A stretch of DNA of 64,000 bases, from positions 1-64,000 of the forward strand of contig JAIBBE010000057.1 of NCBI GenBank assembly GCA_019694835.1. Direction: 5' to 3'. The stretch is from Fimbriimonadaceae bacterium. Lineage in GTDB: Bacteria; Armatimonadota; Fimbriimonadia; Fimbriimonadales; Fimbriimonadaceae. A program made the translations under genes and the position numbers. Shown in pieces: positions 25,573-33,202 of this stretch. The notes under the pieces are model-generated. The model searched no databases and had not been told where the DNA came from. It was given only the letters and a program-made list of their open reading frames with translations. Positions within the stretch are counted from its first letter, which is position 1; every line of letters begins with the position of its first letter.

Positions 25573-26088
25573 ATGAACTCAACTCGACGAATCGCAATCA
25601 CCGCCCTCGCCGCCTTGGCCGCCTCGATCACCCAAGCCAGCGTAACGGCCGTTCCTGTCTTCATGGAAGCGGGATCGGGAGACGTGGGGTCGGGTGGCTT
25701 GCTGGAGATGATCAACTCGGACAATCATCGCCTCGTCATGACCCCCACGAGCACCGGCGGCATCCGCCAATATGACCTCATCGTCACGCTCTCCAATCCG
25801 CTCCTTATGGTCGGGACTTACCGACGAATGGAGGTTCGAATTGAAGGCACCACCTCGAACAGCACCGTACTGATGCGCAGCCTCATGCAGGTTTCCAACG
25901 GCACGTATGAGTACCTGGGGGCGCAGACCTTGCCGACCAGCGAAGCCGTACGAACTCGAACGTTCACTGGCAACATGAACCGCTTCATCCGCCCAGGCGG
26001 CTTTGTACGGCTGCAGTTGAACGGCTTTTTCCAGCAGTCGTTTAGCCACCGCTTCGACCGTGTGTCCGTCGTCTTTTTTCCGAACTAG
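25573..26088 (+). CDS. Small exported protein, unrecognised
   Basis: The ATG at 25573 has GGAG 6 nt upstream (gaaggagaaactc); an ATG at 25558 would add five residues. The product has about 171 residues with a signal peptide (MNSTRRIAITALAALAASITQAS). The mature part is predominantly beta-strand, Thr- and Arg-rich, without cysteines, for example LLMVGTYRRMEVRIEGTT and FIRPGGFVRLQLNGFFQQ. It could be a beta-sandwich surface or matrix protein. It stands alone, convergent with the RseB-like gene. Confidence 0.65.
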   Translation: MNSTRRIAITALAALAASITQASVTAVPVFMEAGSGDVGSGGLLEMINSDNHRLVMTPTSTGGIRQYDLIVTLSNPLLMVGTYRRMEVRIEGTTSNSTVLMRSLMQVSNGTYEYLGAQTLPTSEAVRTRTFTGNMNRFIRPGGFVRLQLNGFFQQSFSHRFDRVSVVFFPN

Positions 26089-26104
26089 CCCCCGGCTCGA
26101 AACG

Positions 26105-27301
26105 CTACTGACGCCGACCGCGAACGACCATGACCAGGTCGAATCGGGGATCGTTTTCGACACCAATGCCGCGCGAGCGGTCGGTCTCGGGCAAGTCGGG
26201 GATGGGGGGAGGTTCGGGCGGTGAAACCTGCCATCGGAAGCGACCCTCGCTCCGATTCTCTGCGATCGTCGGAGCCGTGTCAGAGCAACGAACTCGGGCT
26301 CCGCTGAACTCGCCTTCGGCATAGGCGGTCTTTTGAACGCCATTCATTTCCACAAAAGCTTGGGCGAGTTTCTTCCTGACCGCACGCGGAACATCTCCGA
26401 CGACCTTGAAACTAATGCCCTCGGCGTCGGTTCCGTCCTTGGAGCGAAGGAAAGGCGAATCGGGGTATCGCCGGTCGGAGTCCCATTGATAGACGGTGAC
26501 CATCGACAGTCCGTCGGATAGGCGCAGAGCCAAGAACTGATTATCGGTTCCACCCACCAGGTGCTTCTGCGTCACTTTGAACCCAAACGGGATGATCGTC
26601 GGGAGTCGTGGGGAAAAGCCGAGTGCAGCCTCGGGGGAACTGACTTCCTTCAGGGGCTTGGGGTATTCGGTCCGCTTGATCTTGTAGCCTTCGGTCGAAA
26701 TCTCGAATAGACTGGGCTCCATCTCCCGGGGGAAATTGGCAGCAAGGGTATCCATGAGGACATCCATCTTGCCGTCATCGCTCGCGGACTCGATGCGGAG
26801 CAGAACGTAGGTCTCGATGTCGATCGTGTACCGCCGGGTCGGCATCGCGTCATCCTTGGGCAAGGCACGCACGGCCAAGGCCTTTCGCCCGGCCACTCGA
26901 ATCTCTCCATCGCCCTTAAGGTTGTAGTTCGCCTGAATAAGGCGCCATCGGACTCGGCTGTCGAGTTTGTCGCGCAGCGGCGAAGGCTGGATCATGGCCT
27001 CGCGCTTTTCGGGCTCGATCGTGGTCCAGGTTCGTCCGTCGTCGATCAAGATCGTGCCTTCCATGCTCAGCGGCTGCAAGACGGTGCGACGCGATGCACC
27101 GCGCGAGTTGGTCATCACGCTGAACTTGACCGTGCTGTGGTTGTCGTCCGAGACCCGCTTGGTCTGAATCAGGGTCGCGTTGACGGTACCGCTGCTTCGA
27201 ATCGAGCGATAGAAAACCTCGCGCGCCTCGTCCTTCTGAGCTGAAGCGAGGGCGGGAACGAGCGCGAGAACACCCAGCAGCCAGCCAAGCCGAGGCCGCA
27301 T
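26105..27301 (-). CDS. LolA/RseB-like periplasmic protein
   Basis: The ATG at 27301 gives a signal peptide (MRPRLGWLLGVLALVPALASA); upstream ATGs in frame overlap the anti-sigma gene. The 398-residue product has the LolA/RseB-type half-barrel: repeated beta-hairpins such as GTILIDDGRTWTTIEPEKRE and TRRYTIDIETYVLLRIESA. A second domain near 200-300 (IIPFGFKVTQKHLVGGTDN) matches the two-domain MucB/RseB layout. In E. coli RseB binds the anti-sigma RseA and senses envelope damage. Position right after an ECF sigma and anti-sigma gene supports the same role here. Confidence 0.8.
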   Translation of the reverse strand: MRPRLGWLLGVLALVPALASAQKDEAREVFYRSIRSSGTVNATLIQTKRVSDDNHSTVKFSVMTNSRGASRRTVLQPLSMEGTILIDDGRTWTTIEPEKREAMIQPSPLRDKLDSRVRWRLIQANYNLKGDGEIRVAGRKALAVRALPKDDAMPTRRYTIDIETYVLLRIESASDDGKMDVLMDTLAANFPREMEPSLFEISTEGYKIKRTEYPKPLKEVSSPEAALGFSPRLPTIIPFGFKVTQKHLVGGTDNQFLALRLSDGLSMVTVYQWDSDRRYPDSPFLRSKDGTDAEGISFKVVGDVPRAVRKKLAQAFVEMNGVQKTAYAEGEFSGARVRCSDTAPTIAENRSEGRFRWQVSPPEPPPIPDLPETDRSRGIGVENDPRFDLVMVVRGRRQ

Positions 27302-27344
27302 CAAGCGGATGGCTTCCGGCGCTAGAGGGTTACCGATCCGCCGA

Positions 27345-27815
27345 TTAGCGGCCCGCGACATGGCTGGCTGGGAGCACGGGGCCTTGTCCCCCGAATGGGT
27401 CAGAACCGGAGGCATACGTCATGTCTCGGTTAACGTCAAAAGCAATCGGTTGTTCAGTCGTACTGGCAGTCATCTCCGGTTGGGCAGAAGTCGTGCGCCC
27501 AAAAACCTGGAGCACCACCAAAACGCAGGCCGCAGCCGCGAAAGAGGACACAAGCGCCAAACGCCACACCGGAGTTTCTCGGCGGCGCGGGGCTTCATCG
27601 GCCAAAACGAACTGGACGAGGCGATCCTCAAATCCGGCGGGCACTTCGACCTCGGGCTGGGCACCCATGACGCGCTTGACGGCCTTGAGTTCCTCAACTT
27701 CGGCAGCGCATGCTTTGCACACCATCAGGTGGCTGCGCAGGTTCAGCATTTCGGTGCCGCAAAGCTCGCCATCAACGTAGGCGGAGACAATGTTCTGGGC
27801 GGTTCGGCAGTTCAC
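27345..27815 (-). CDS. Anti-sigma factor with putative zinc finger (RseA-like)
   Basis: The GTG start at 27815 overlaps the sigma stop as GTGA; the longer frame to 27854 lies wholly inside the sigma gene. The 156-residue product begins with a zinc-binding anti-sigma domain: CRTAQNIVSAYVDGEL, then HLMVCKACAAEVEEL (His-x3-Cys-x2-Cys). One membrane helix follows near 80-105 (LALVSSFAAAACVLVVLQVF), with a C-terminal extracytoplasmic tail of about 50 residues. This is the layout of transmembrane ZAS anti-sigma factors that hold an ECF sigma inactive at the membrane. Confidence 0.88.
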   Translation of the reverse strand: MNCRTAQNIVSAYVDGELCGTEMLNLRSHLMVCKACAAEVEELKAVKRVMGAQPEVEVPAGFEDRLVQFVLADEAPRRRETPVWRLALVSSFAAAACVLVVLQVFGRTTSAQPEMTASTTEQPIAFDVNRDMTYASGSDPFGGQGPVLPASHVAGR

Positions 27816-28411
27816 GCGTCCACCCCCGCAAGTTCGCGGTAGCGATCGGGACACGAGCGCTTCAGGTATTCGCGAAGCTGTCGACGTCCACGGTGGATTC
27901 GAGATCGTACGGTTCCAATCGAGGTTTGCATCACCTCGGCAATTTCTTCGTAAGCCATGCCTTCTACATCAGCGAGGAGTACGGCCACGCGAAAATCGGC
28001 AGACATCGACATCAGCCCAAGCTGGAGCGGCTCATCGAGCTCGCGGCTCATCAGCGGAAGTTCGGGCGAAGCGTCTTCGTCGGCGATTTCCCAAGTGGTG
28101 TTCCCGTCGAGACCGCTCTGGTCGAGGCTGGTGGTCTTCAGTCGTCCGCGTCGCCGCACCGAGTCGATGTGCGCGTTCGTCATGATCCGGTACAGCCAAC
28201 TCGTGAAGGGCAAGCCTTCGTCGTAGCGGTGGAAGAACCGGAAGGCGCGGAGGAATGACTCTTGGACCAGGTCCTCGGCTTCCGCCTGATTGCCGGTCAA
28301 CCTCATGGCGAGGCTGTAAGCATGGCGGTGCGAGTCTCGCATCAAGCTCTCGAACAGCTTTTTTCGATCTTCTTTCGGTTGTACGGCAGATTTGATCAGG
28401 GTCGAAAGCAC
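27812..28411 (-). CDS. ECF sigma factor (RpoE-like)
   Basis: This 199-residue ECF sigma factor has region 2 with AEDLVQESFLRAFRFFHRYD and FTSWLYRIMTNAHIDSVRRR, and region 4 with YEEIAEVMQTSIGTVRSRIH. The region 2/4 linker is acidic. It is translationally coupled (GTGA overlap) to the membrane anti-sigma gene and is followed by the LolA/RseB-like gene, a compact sigma / anti-sigma / periplasmic-sensor operon. Control by regulated proteolysis of the anti-sigma is inferred from this layout. Confidence 0.94.
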   Translation of the reverse strand: MLSTLIKSAVQPKEDRKKLFESLMRDSHRHAYSLAMRLTGNQAEAEDLVQESFLRAFRFFHRYDEGLPFTSWLYRIMTNAHIDSVRRRGRLKTTSLDQSGLDGNTTWEIADEDASPELPLMSRELDEPLQLGLMSMSADFRVAVLLADVEGMAYEEIAEVMQTSIGTVRSRIHRGRRQLREYLKRSCPDRYRELAGVDA

Positions 28412-28545
28412 GCGGGATGTCTCCTTCTGTATCGGTTACGCCTTGCGCCCGCCCGCGAGTTCCACGAATCGAGCCCGTGAGCGACATTCTAGTATGCCAC
28501 GAGTTCTTCGGAGTCTCAGGACCGTGTGTGCTTCTTTTGAGCCAC

Positions 28546-29583
28546 CTAGAGGGCGGCACGCATGTCGTCGGGTGCAGACGCCCGATTCTTCAAGCACCAC
28601 TCGTCGGCCCAACTCGCTCGCACCGCCATGCTGCCTGCGATTTGAGGCAGGAGCTCATGGTTGTAAATCGTATTGGGCAGGAAGCAACGGAAGGCGAGCT
28701 TGGTGTCATGACAGCACCACGAACCCAGCATATGGGATCGTTTCCAATCTGACCTCTCGACTTCATTCAGTTGTACGGCGAGGTGAGCAATGCGCTTTTC
28801 GCTGAGTCGGAGGGGCAGTGAGAGCGTGAAATGCAGCCCGTTGCCGATGGCAGGGTGAGGTTCTTCGGTGGTTACGAAAAGAAGCGCCGTGGGCTCATGG
28901 TCGGTTTCGCTGATCCCAGGTCCCGTCCACGCAAACTCTGCCTTCATCCAGTGCTGATGGTCCGATTGGAACGTGAGCGCCTCGCGCTCCATGAACCGTT
29001 CCATGGCGAGCCACTCCTGCGCACCTTCCCACCGACTGGGTTGGGCACCGGCTGGACAGAAGAAGTTCTGACGAGATTGGAGCATCGGGTCGGGAGTCGG
29101 GCGCAGGCCGTTGCGCGGATGTTCGCTCATTGCCGAAACCGCATGGGTAGCCCCTTGGGCCAGCCTCTTCGCGATCTCCTCGGCCTCGGCAAGCTGCAGG
29201 GCAACGGCGGCGAAGAAGGGCTTCTTCAGCCACTCGACGTTCTCCGGACTCGCATAGACGCTGCTGTGAAGCCGGAAGGTATCCGTGGGCCCGTCATAGA
29301 CAATGGCGCTGAAGGTGCAGGCATCGATGGCCGTCTCCAGAGCGAGTTCGAAATCTTCGTGATGCCCCCGACCTCGAATCAAGTCCGTTTCGGCATGCAT
29401 CCGATAGACGGCCTGTGAGTTATGAAAGAGGCCGATATCGGCCCAGATATGCTGAGCAAAGCTGCTCGGCCACCACCGGAACCCCCGCGCCTCATCCACT
29501 CGCCAGTGTTCATCAATGCGGAGGGCATCGTGAATATCGGCTATGAGCGTCAGCCCTAAGTCAGAGCGTTCCTTCCAAGACAT
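28546..29583 (-). CDS. Hypothetical protein, unrecognised
   Basis: This 345-residue soluble protein has no signal peptide or membrane helix. It has a Trp- and His-rich sequence (RVDEARGFRWWPSSFAQHIW, WKRSHMLGSWCCHDTKLAF). Two alpha/beta halves of similar size are suggested by strand-helix runs near 60-150 and 220-330. No known catalytic signature was found. It stands alone between the sigma operon and the protease gene. Confidence 0.65.
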   Translation of the reverse strand: MSWKERSDLGLTLIADIHDALRIDEHWRVDEARGFRWWPSSFAQHIWADIGLFHNSQAVYRMHAETDLIRGRGHHEDFELALETAIDACTFSAIVYDGPTDTFRLHSSVYASPENVEWLKKPFFAAVALQLAEAEEIAKRLAQGATHAVSAMSEHPRNGLRPTPDPMLQSRQNFFCPAGAQPSRWEGAQEWLAMERFMEREALTFQSDHQHWMKAEFAWTGPGISETDHEPTALLFVTTEEPHPAIGNGLHFTLSLPLRLSEKRIAHLAVQLNEVERSDWKRSHMLGSWCCHDTKLAFRCFLPNTIYNHELLPQIAGSMAVRASWADEWCLKNRASAPDDMRAAL

Positions 29584-29850
29584 GATTCACCTCTTCAAGA
29601 ATCCCTGCCTAGATTATGCGTGCTATTTTAGCGAAACGTACGGTCGGGTGGGCCAAATGTGAACGATTTTCAATCGATCACCGTCTAATTTCTTTTACCT
29701 GTCGCCAGTGTGGCCCCATGGAGTCGGTCGGAGTACCAGTTTGCGCCGGAATTCAGCATAGATCGACCCGTACGGCACAGGTGTTGCGGCTAGAATAAAT
29801 GGTCACCCGTTTTGATCGGCTGACAGGTCATGCCCCGAAGGAATAGCTCT

Positions 29851-31935
29851 ATGTTTCGAACTGGTCTCACTCTCTCCATTTGCGCGCTCTTGGCCGGATT
29901 GGCCGTTATGCCCGCGTCTGCCCAAGGCAAACTCCGAACTTTCCGCGAAATCCGCGGCCAAATCGAATTCACCGGTCAGATGATTGCCAAGCCGCGAACT
30001 CTGGCGGACTTGGAAGCGGCAACCGGCGATCCCTACCGGGCCGAAGAACTTCGGCAGCTCGCCCGCAGCGCGTTCACCAAGAACACGATTCGCTACTATC
30101 CCGAAGTCGACGAGTACGTCGTCAAGGTGCCGTTTGGCTTTGACGAGAACAGCTACCAGGCATACCTGATGGGTACGGGTGCCTTCGAGTACGTTTCGCC
30201 GAACTACCGGACCTTCCCGCTGGCCACCCCGAACGACCCCCAGTACGGCTCCCAGTGGCATTTGCCCAAGATCCAAGCGCCTCGTGTTTGGGACAACTAC
30301 ACCGGATCGGGTTCCCTGATCGTCGCAATCTGCGACACCGGCTGTGACCTGGCCCACCAGGACCTCGCCGGCAAATTCGTGTCGGGATACAACTCGGTGA
30401 CTCATCTTGCCCAGTCGGCGGGCGGACAGGTCACACCAGTTCACCCCCATGGCACCCACTGCGCGGGCATCGTTGGCGCGATCGGCAACAATGCAGTCGG
30501 AGTGTCGGGTGTCGCATGGGATATCCGCATCATGCCAGTCCGCATCAGCAATGTCTCCAGTGGCAGTTCCAGCATCGCCGCCATGAATGAAGGTGCCCGA
30601 TGGGCAGCCGACAATGGTGCTCGCGTCGTCAGCATGAGCTACAGCGGCGTCGACGACCCCTCGTTCCAAACCACGGGCGCCTACATCAAGGCCCGCAATG
30701 CGCTTTACTTCTTCGCGGCGGGTAACGACAACCGGAATCTGAGCGGCTTCGACCACGCGGACGTCACCGTCGTCGGTGCGACCGATAGCAACGATGCCAA
30801 GGCGAGTTTCTCGGCTTATGGACAAGGCGTGGACGTCTTCGCACCTGGTGTCGGAATCCTCAGCACAACTCCCGGCAACAACTATGAGTCCTGGAACGGC
30901 ACGAGCATGGCAACGCCTTGCGCAGCCGCCTGCGCCGCGATGATCATGATCGCCAATCCCGCTCTGACGCCCAACCAAGTCGAGGACTTCCTGGAGTTCA
31001 ACTGCGACGATCTCGGTCCGGCCGGCAACGATGTCACCTGGGGCTGGGGACGCGTGAACGTCTTCCGCGCCGTCGCCAATGCGGTTTCGACGATCGACTA
31101 CTACGCAGGCACCGGGCACTATTACGAGCGCGTCACGACCCCGGTGACCTGGGCACAAGCTCAAGCCGGAGCGGCTGCTCGGTCGCACTATGGTGTCTCC
31201 GGTCACCTGGCTGCGGTCAACAGTGTGGGCGAGAACTCATTCATCGTCAACAACCTTGAGACCAACTTCACGCGAAGCCACTACCTCGGTGGTACGCAGC
31301 CGGGTGGCTCCGTGGAGCCAGCAGGCGGATGGCAGTGGGTGACCGGCGAGGCATGGTCCTTCACGAACTGGAATCCGGGCGAGCCGAACAACTCTGCCGG
31401 CGAAGACAAGCTCGAATACTGGAGCGGCGGAGCCCTCGGCGGATGGAACGACATTCTCGGCACAACGGTTAACAGCGGCTACATCGTGGAGTACCCGGTT
31501 CCGCCGCCCTCGACGCTCAGCGGCACCGTGACCCTGCAGGACTATAGCGGCTCGGTCGCTGGCATTCCGGTTCTTATCGAACTGAAGCAGAGTGGCGTGG
31601 TGAAGGCTAGCCTGAACACGACGCTCAACGGGGCGGGTCTGTGGTCGGTCAACACCCCATGGGTGGGCACCTTCGATGTCTTCGTCAAGCCCTCGCACTG
31701 GCTGAAGAAGCGACAGGGCAGCACGTTCCTCAACAACTCGGTTCGCAACAACCTGAACACGAGCAACATCAACGGCGACCTGAACAACGACAATGGCGTG
31801 GACGTCGGCGACTACGCGGTCCTATCGGCGGCATACAACGTCAATGGCAACGGCGACTTGGACGGCGATGGCTGGACCGATATTGCCGACTACGCCATCC
31901 TGTCGGCTCGCTACGGCTTGGACGGCGAAGACTAG
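29851..31935 (+). CDS. Secreted subtilisin-like protease with C-type-lectin and dockerin-like domains
   Basis: The start at 29851 has AAGGA upstream and a signal peptide (MFRTGLTLSICALLAGLAVM...ASA); ATG 29830 is an alternative. After an inhibitor-like pro-region comes an S8 peptidase domain with Asp in VAICDTGCDLAHQDL, His in HPHGTHCAGIVG and Ser in NGTSMATPCAAA. A C-type-lectin-like domain follows (WAQAQAGAAA to WNPGEPNNSAGED, with NDILGT). A short beta-sandwich (SGTVTLQDYSGSVAG) and two calcium-loop dockerin-type repeats (DLNNDNGVDVGDYAVLSAAY; GDGWTDIADYAILSARYG) complete it. It may be a secreted, sugar-targeted protease. Confidence 0.92.
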   Translation: MFRTGLTLSICALLAGLAVMPASAQGKLRTFREIRGQIEFTGQMIAKPRTLADLEAATGDPYRAEELRQLARSAFTKNTIRYYPEVDEYVVKVPFGFDENSYQAYLMGTGAFEYVSPNYRTFPLATPNDPQYGSQWHLPKIQAPRVWDNYTGSGSLIVAICDTGCDLAHQDLAGKFVSGYNSVTHLAQSAGGQVTPVHPHGTHCAGIVGAIGNNAVGVSGVAWDIRIMPVRISNVSSGSSSIAAMNEGARWAADNGARVVSMSYSGVDDPSFQTTGAYIKARNALYFFAAGNDNRNLSGFDHADVTVVGATDSNDAKASFSAYGQGVDVFAPGVGILSTTPGNNYESWNGTSMATPCAAACAAMIMIANPALTPNQVEDFLEFNCDDLGPAGNDVTWGWGRVNVFRAVANAVSTIDYYAGTGHYYERVTTPVTWAQAQAGAAARSHYGVSGHLAAVNSVGENSFIVNNLETNFTRSHYLGGTQPGGSVEPAGGWQWVTGEAWSFTNWNPGEPNNSAGEDKLEYWSGGALGGWNDILGTTVNSGYIVEYPVPPPSTLSGTVTLQDYSGSVAGIPVLIELKQSGVVKASLNTTLNGAGLWSVNTPWVGTFDVFVKPSHWLKKRQGSTFLNNSVRNNLNTSNINGDLNNDNGVDVGDYAVLSAAYNVNGNGDLDGDGWTDIADYAILSARYGLDGED

Positions 31936-31962
31936 TCACCTAAGGGCGTCATCCCAAAGAAC

Positions 31963-31992
31963 GAAACCCGAAGCGATCTCGCTTCGGGTTTC
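31963..31992. terminator. Bidirectional terminator between protease and trxA
   Basis: A perfect 14-bp stem (GAAACCCGAAGCGA / TCGCTTCGGGTTTC) with a 2-nt spacer is followed by TCATTTTG. It lies between two convergent genes. The GC-rich stem with an A/T-rich flank on both sides fits a two-way intrinsic terminator. Confidence 0.85.
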
Positions 31993-32015
31993 TCATTTTG
32001 ATGACGACCTAACGT

Positions 32016-32339
32016 TTACAGGTGGCGGTCGATGAGGCCGGCAATGCCCGCCTTGGGAAGGGTGCCGACGTGCTGATCGACGACCTTGCCACCCTTGAAC
32101 ACGAACAGCGCCGGGATGCTCATGACCCCGTACTGTCCGGCGATGTCGCTATCGTTATCGACGTCGAGCTTGAAAACGCGCGCCTTGTCGGCGTATTCCG
32201 CCGCGACTTGCTCCACGGCCGGGCCGATGGCTTTACACGGGCCGCACCACTCCGCCCAAAAGTCGACGAGCACGGGGACGGGGGAATCGAGGACCTTCTC
32301 CTGCCACTCAGAACCAGTAATTGCCAGATTAGCTCCCAT
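32016..32339 (-). CDS. trxA: Thioredoxin
   Basis: This 107-residue thioredoxin has the active site WCGPCK (in VDFWAEWCGPCKAIG), cis-Pro in VMSIPALFVF, and the full fold length. It reduces cytoplasmic disulfides and serves as electron donor to reductases. It is divergent from a methyltransferase gene, with a 101-bp gap that should hold both promoters, and converges with the protease gene at a strong terminator. Confidence 0.96.
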   Translation of the reverse strand: MGANLAITGSEWQEKVLDSPVPVLVDFWAEWCGPCKAIGPAVEQVAAEYADKARVFKLDVDNDSDIAGQYGVMSIPALFVFKGGKVVDQHVGTLPKAGIAGLIDRHL

Positions 32340-32440
32340 AGGGTTGTTTCATTCTCCTTCGCCCGATTGGGCTTTAATGCGTCTTACGTATACCCGAACC
32401 CACTCGTCCGCCGGTCCCAGGGCCGGGTCAGAATGGAGCC

Positions 32441-33202
32441 ATGCATCTCCCCGAACACGTCATCGCGAATCGCAAGGCCTGGAGCCAATGGGCGGAACCC
32501 GATTTCGCGGAGCCTGGCCGCAAGGCATGGCAGTCCAACGAGATCGTCTGGGGTATCTGGAATCTGCCCGAAGCCGAAGTCGGCGGCTTGGGCGATCTCG
32601 GCCAGTATCGCGACAAAGACATCATCGAACTCGGCTGCGGCACCGCCTACTTCTCGGCCTGGTTCGCCCGGCTTGGCGCGCGACCCGTCGGCGTCGACAT
32701 TACTCCCGCCCAACTTGCCAACGCGCGGCGATTTCAGGACGAATTCGACCTCCATTTCCCCTTGATCGAAGCGAGCGCCGAGGATCTGCCGCTGGCGGAT
32801 GCGTCATTCGACATCGCTTTCAGCGAGTACGGAGCCAGCATCTGGTGCGACCCCACTCGCTGGGTCCCGGAGGCCGCGCGCGTCTTGCGCCCAGGCGGAC
32901 GGCTGATCTTCTTTCGCAACGGCACGCTCTCGCTGCTGTGCATGCCAGATGAGGGGACGGTGAAGGATCACATGGTGAGGCCGATGTTCGGCATGAACCG
33001 GCTCGAATGGGAGGGCGCGGTGGAGTTCCAGCTTCCGCACGGGGCGATGATGGGGCTGCTCAAGTCCTGCGGGTTCGTCTTGGAGAATCTGATCGAGATC
33101 CAAGCCCCCGAGAATGCCACCACCCGCTTCGACTACATGACCCCTGAATGGGCTCGGCAGTGGCCGAGCGAGGAACTCTGGGTGGCGAGGCTGGCGGGCT
33201 AG
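32441..33202 (+). CDS. Class I SAM-dependent methyltransferase
   Basis: The 253 residues contain the Rossmann SAM-binding motif I IIELGCGTAYFSAWFARLG, the acidic ribose-binding residue in GVDITPAQL, and motif post-II with SAEDLPLADASFDIAFSEYG. This places it in the Methyltransf_11/UbiE-like type. The substrate is unknown. It converges with the GH20 gene, overlapping by 4 bp. The N-terminal 50 residues (W-rich, WSQWAEPDFAEPGRKAW) probably form a substrate cap. Confidence 0.9.
   Translation: MHLPEHVIANRKAWSQWAEPDFAEPGRKAWQSNEIVWGIWNLPEAEVGGLGDLGQYRDKDIIELGCGTAYFSAWFARLGARPVGVDITPAQLANARRFQDEFDLHFPLIEASAEDLPLADASFDIAFSEYGASIWCDPTRWVPEAARVLRPGGRLIFFRNGTLSLLCMPDEGTVKDHMVRPMFGMNRLEWEGAVEFQLPHGAMMGLLKSCGFVLENLIEIQAPENATTRFDYMTPEWARQWPSEELWVARLAG

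Noticed and set aside
29803..31206. A 467-codon open frame on the minus strand
   Set aside because: It lies opposite the subtilase gene, and its product has no recognisable domain while the subtilase triad is complete.
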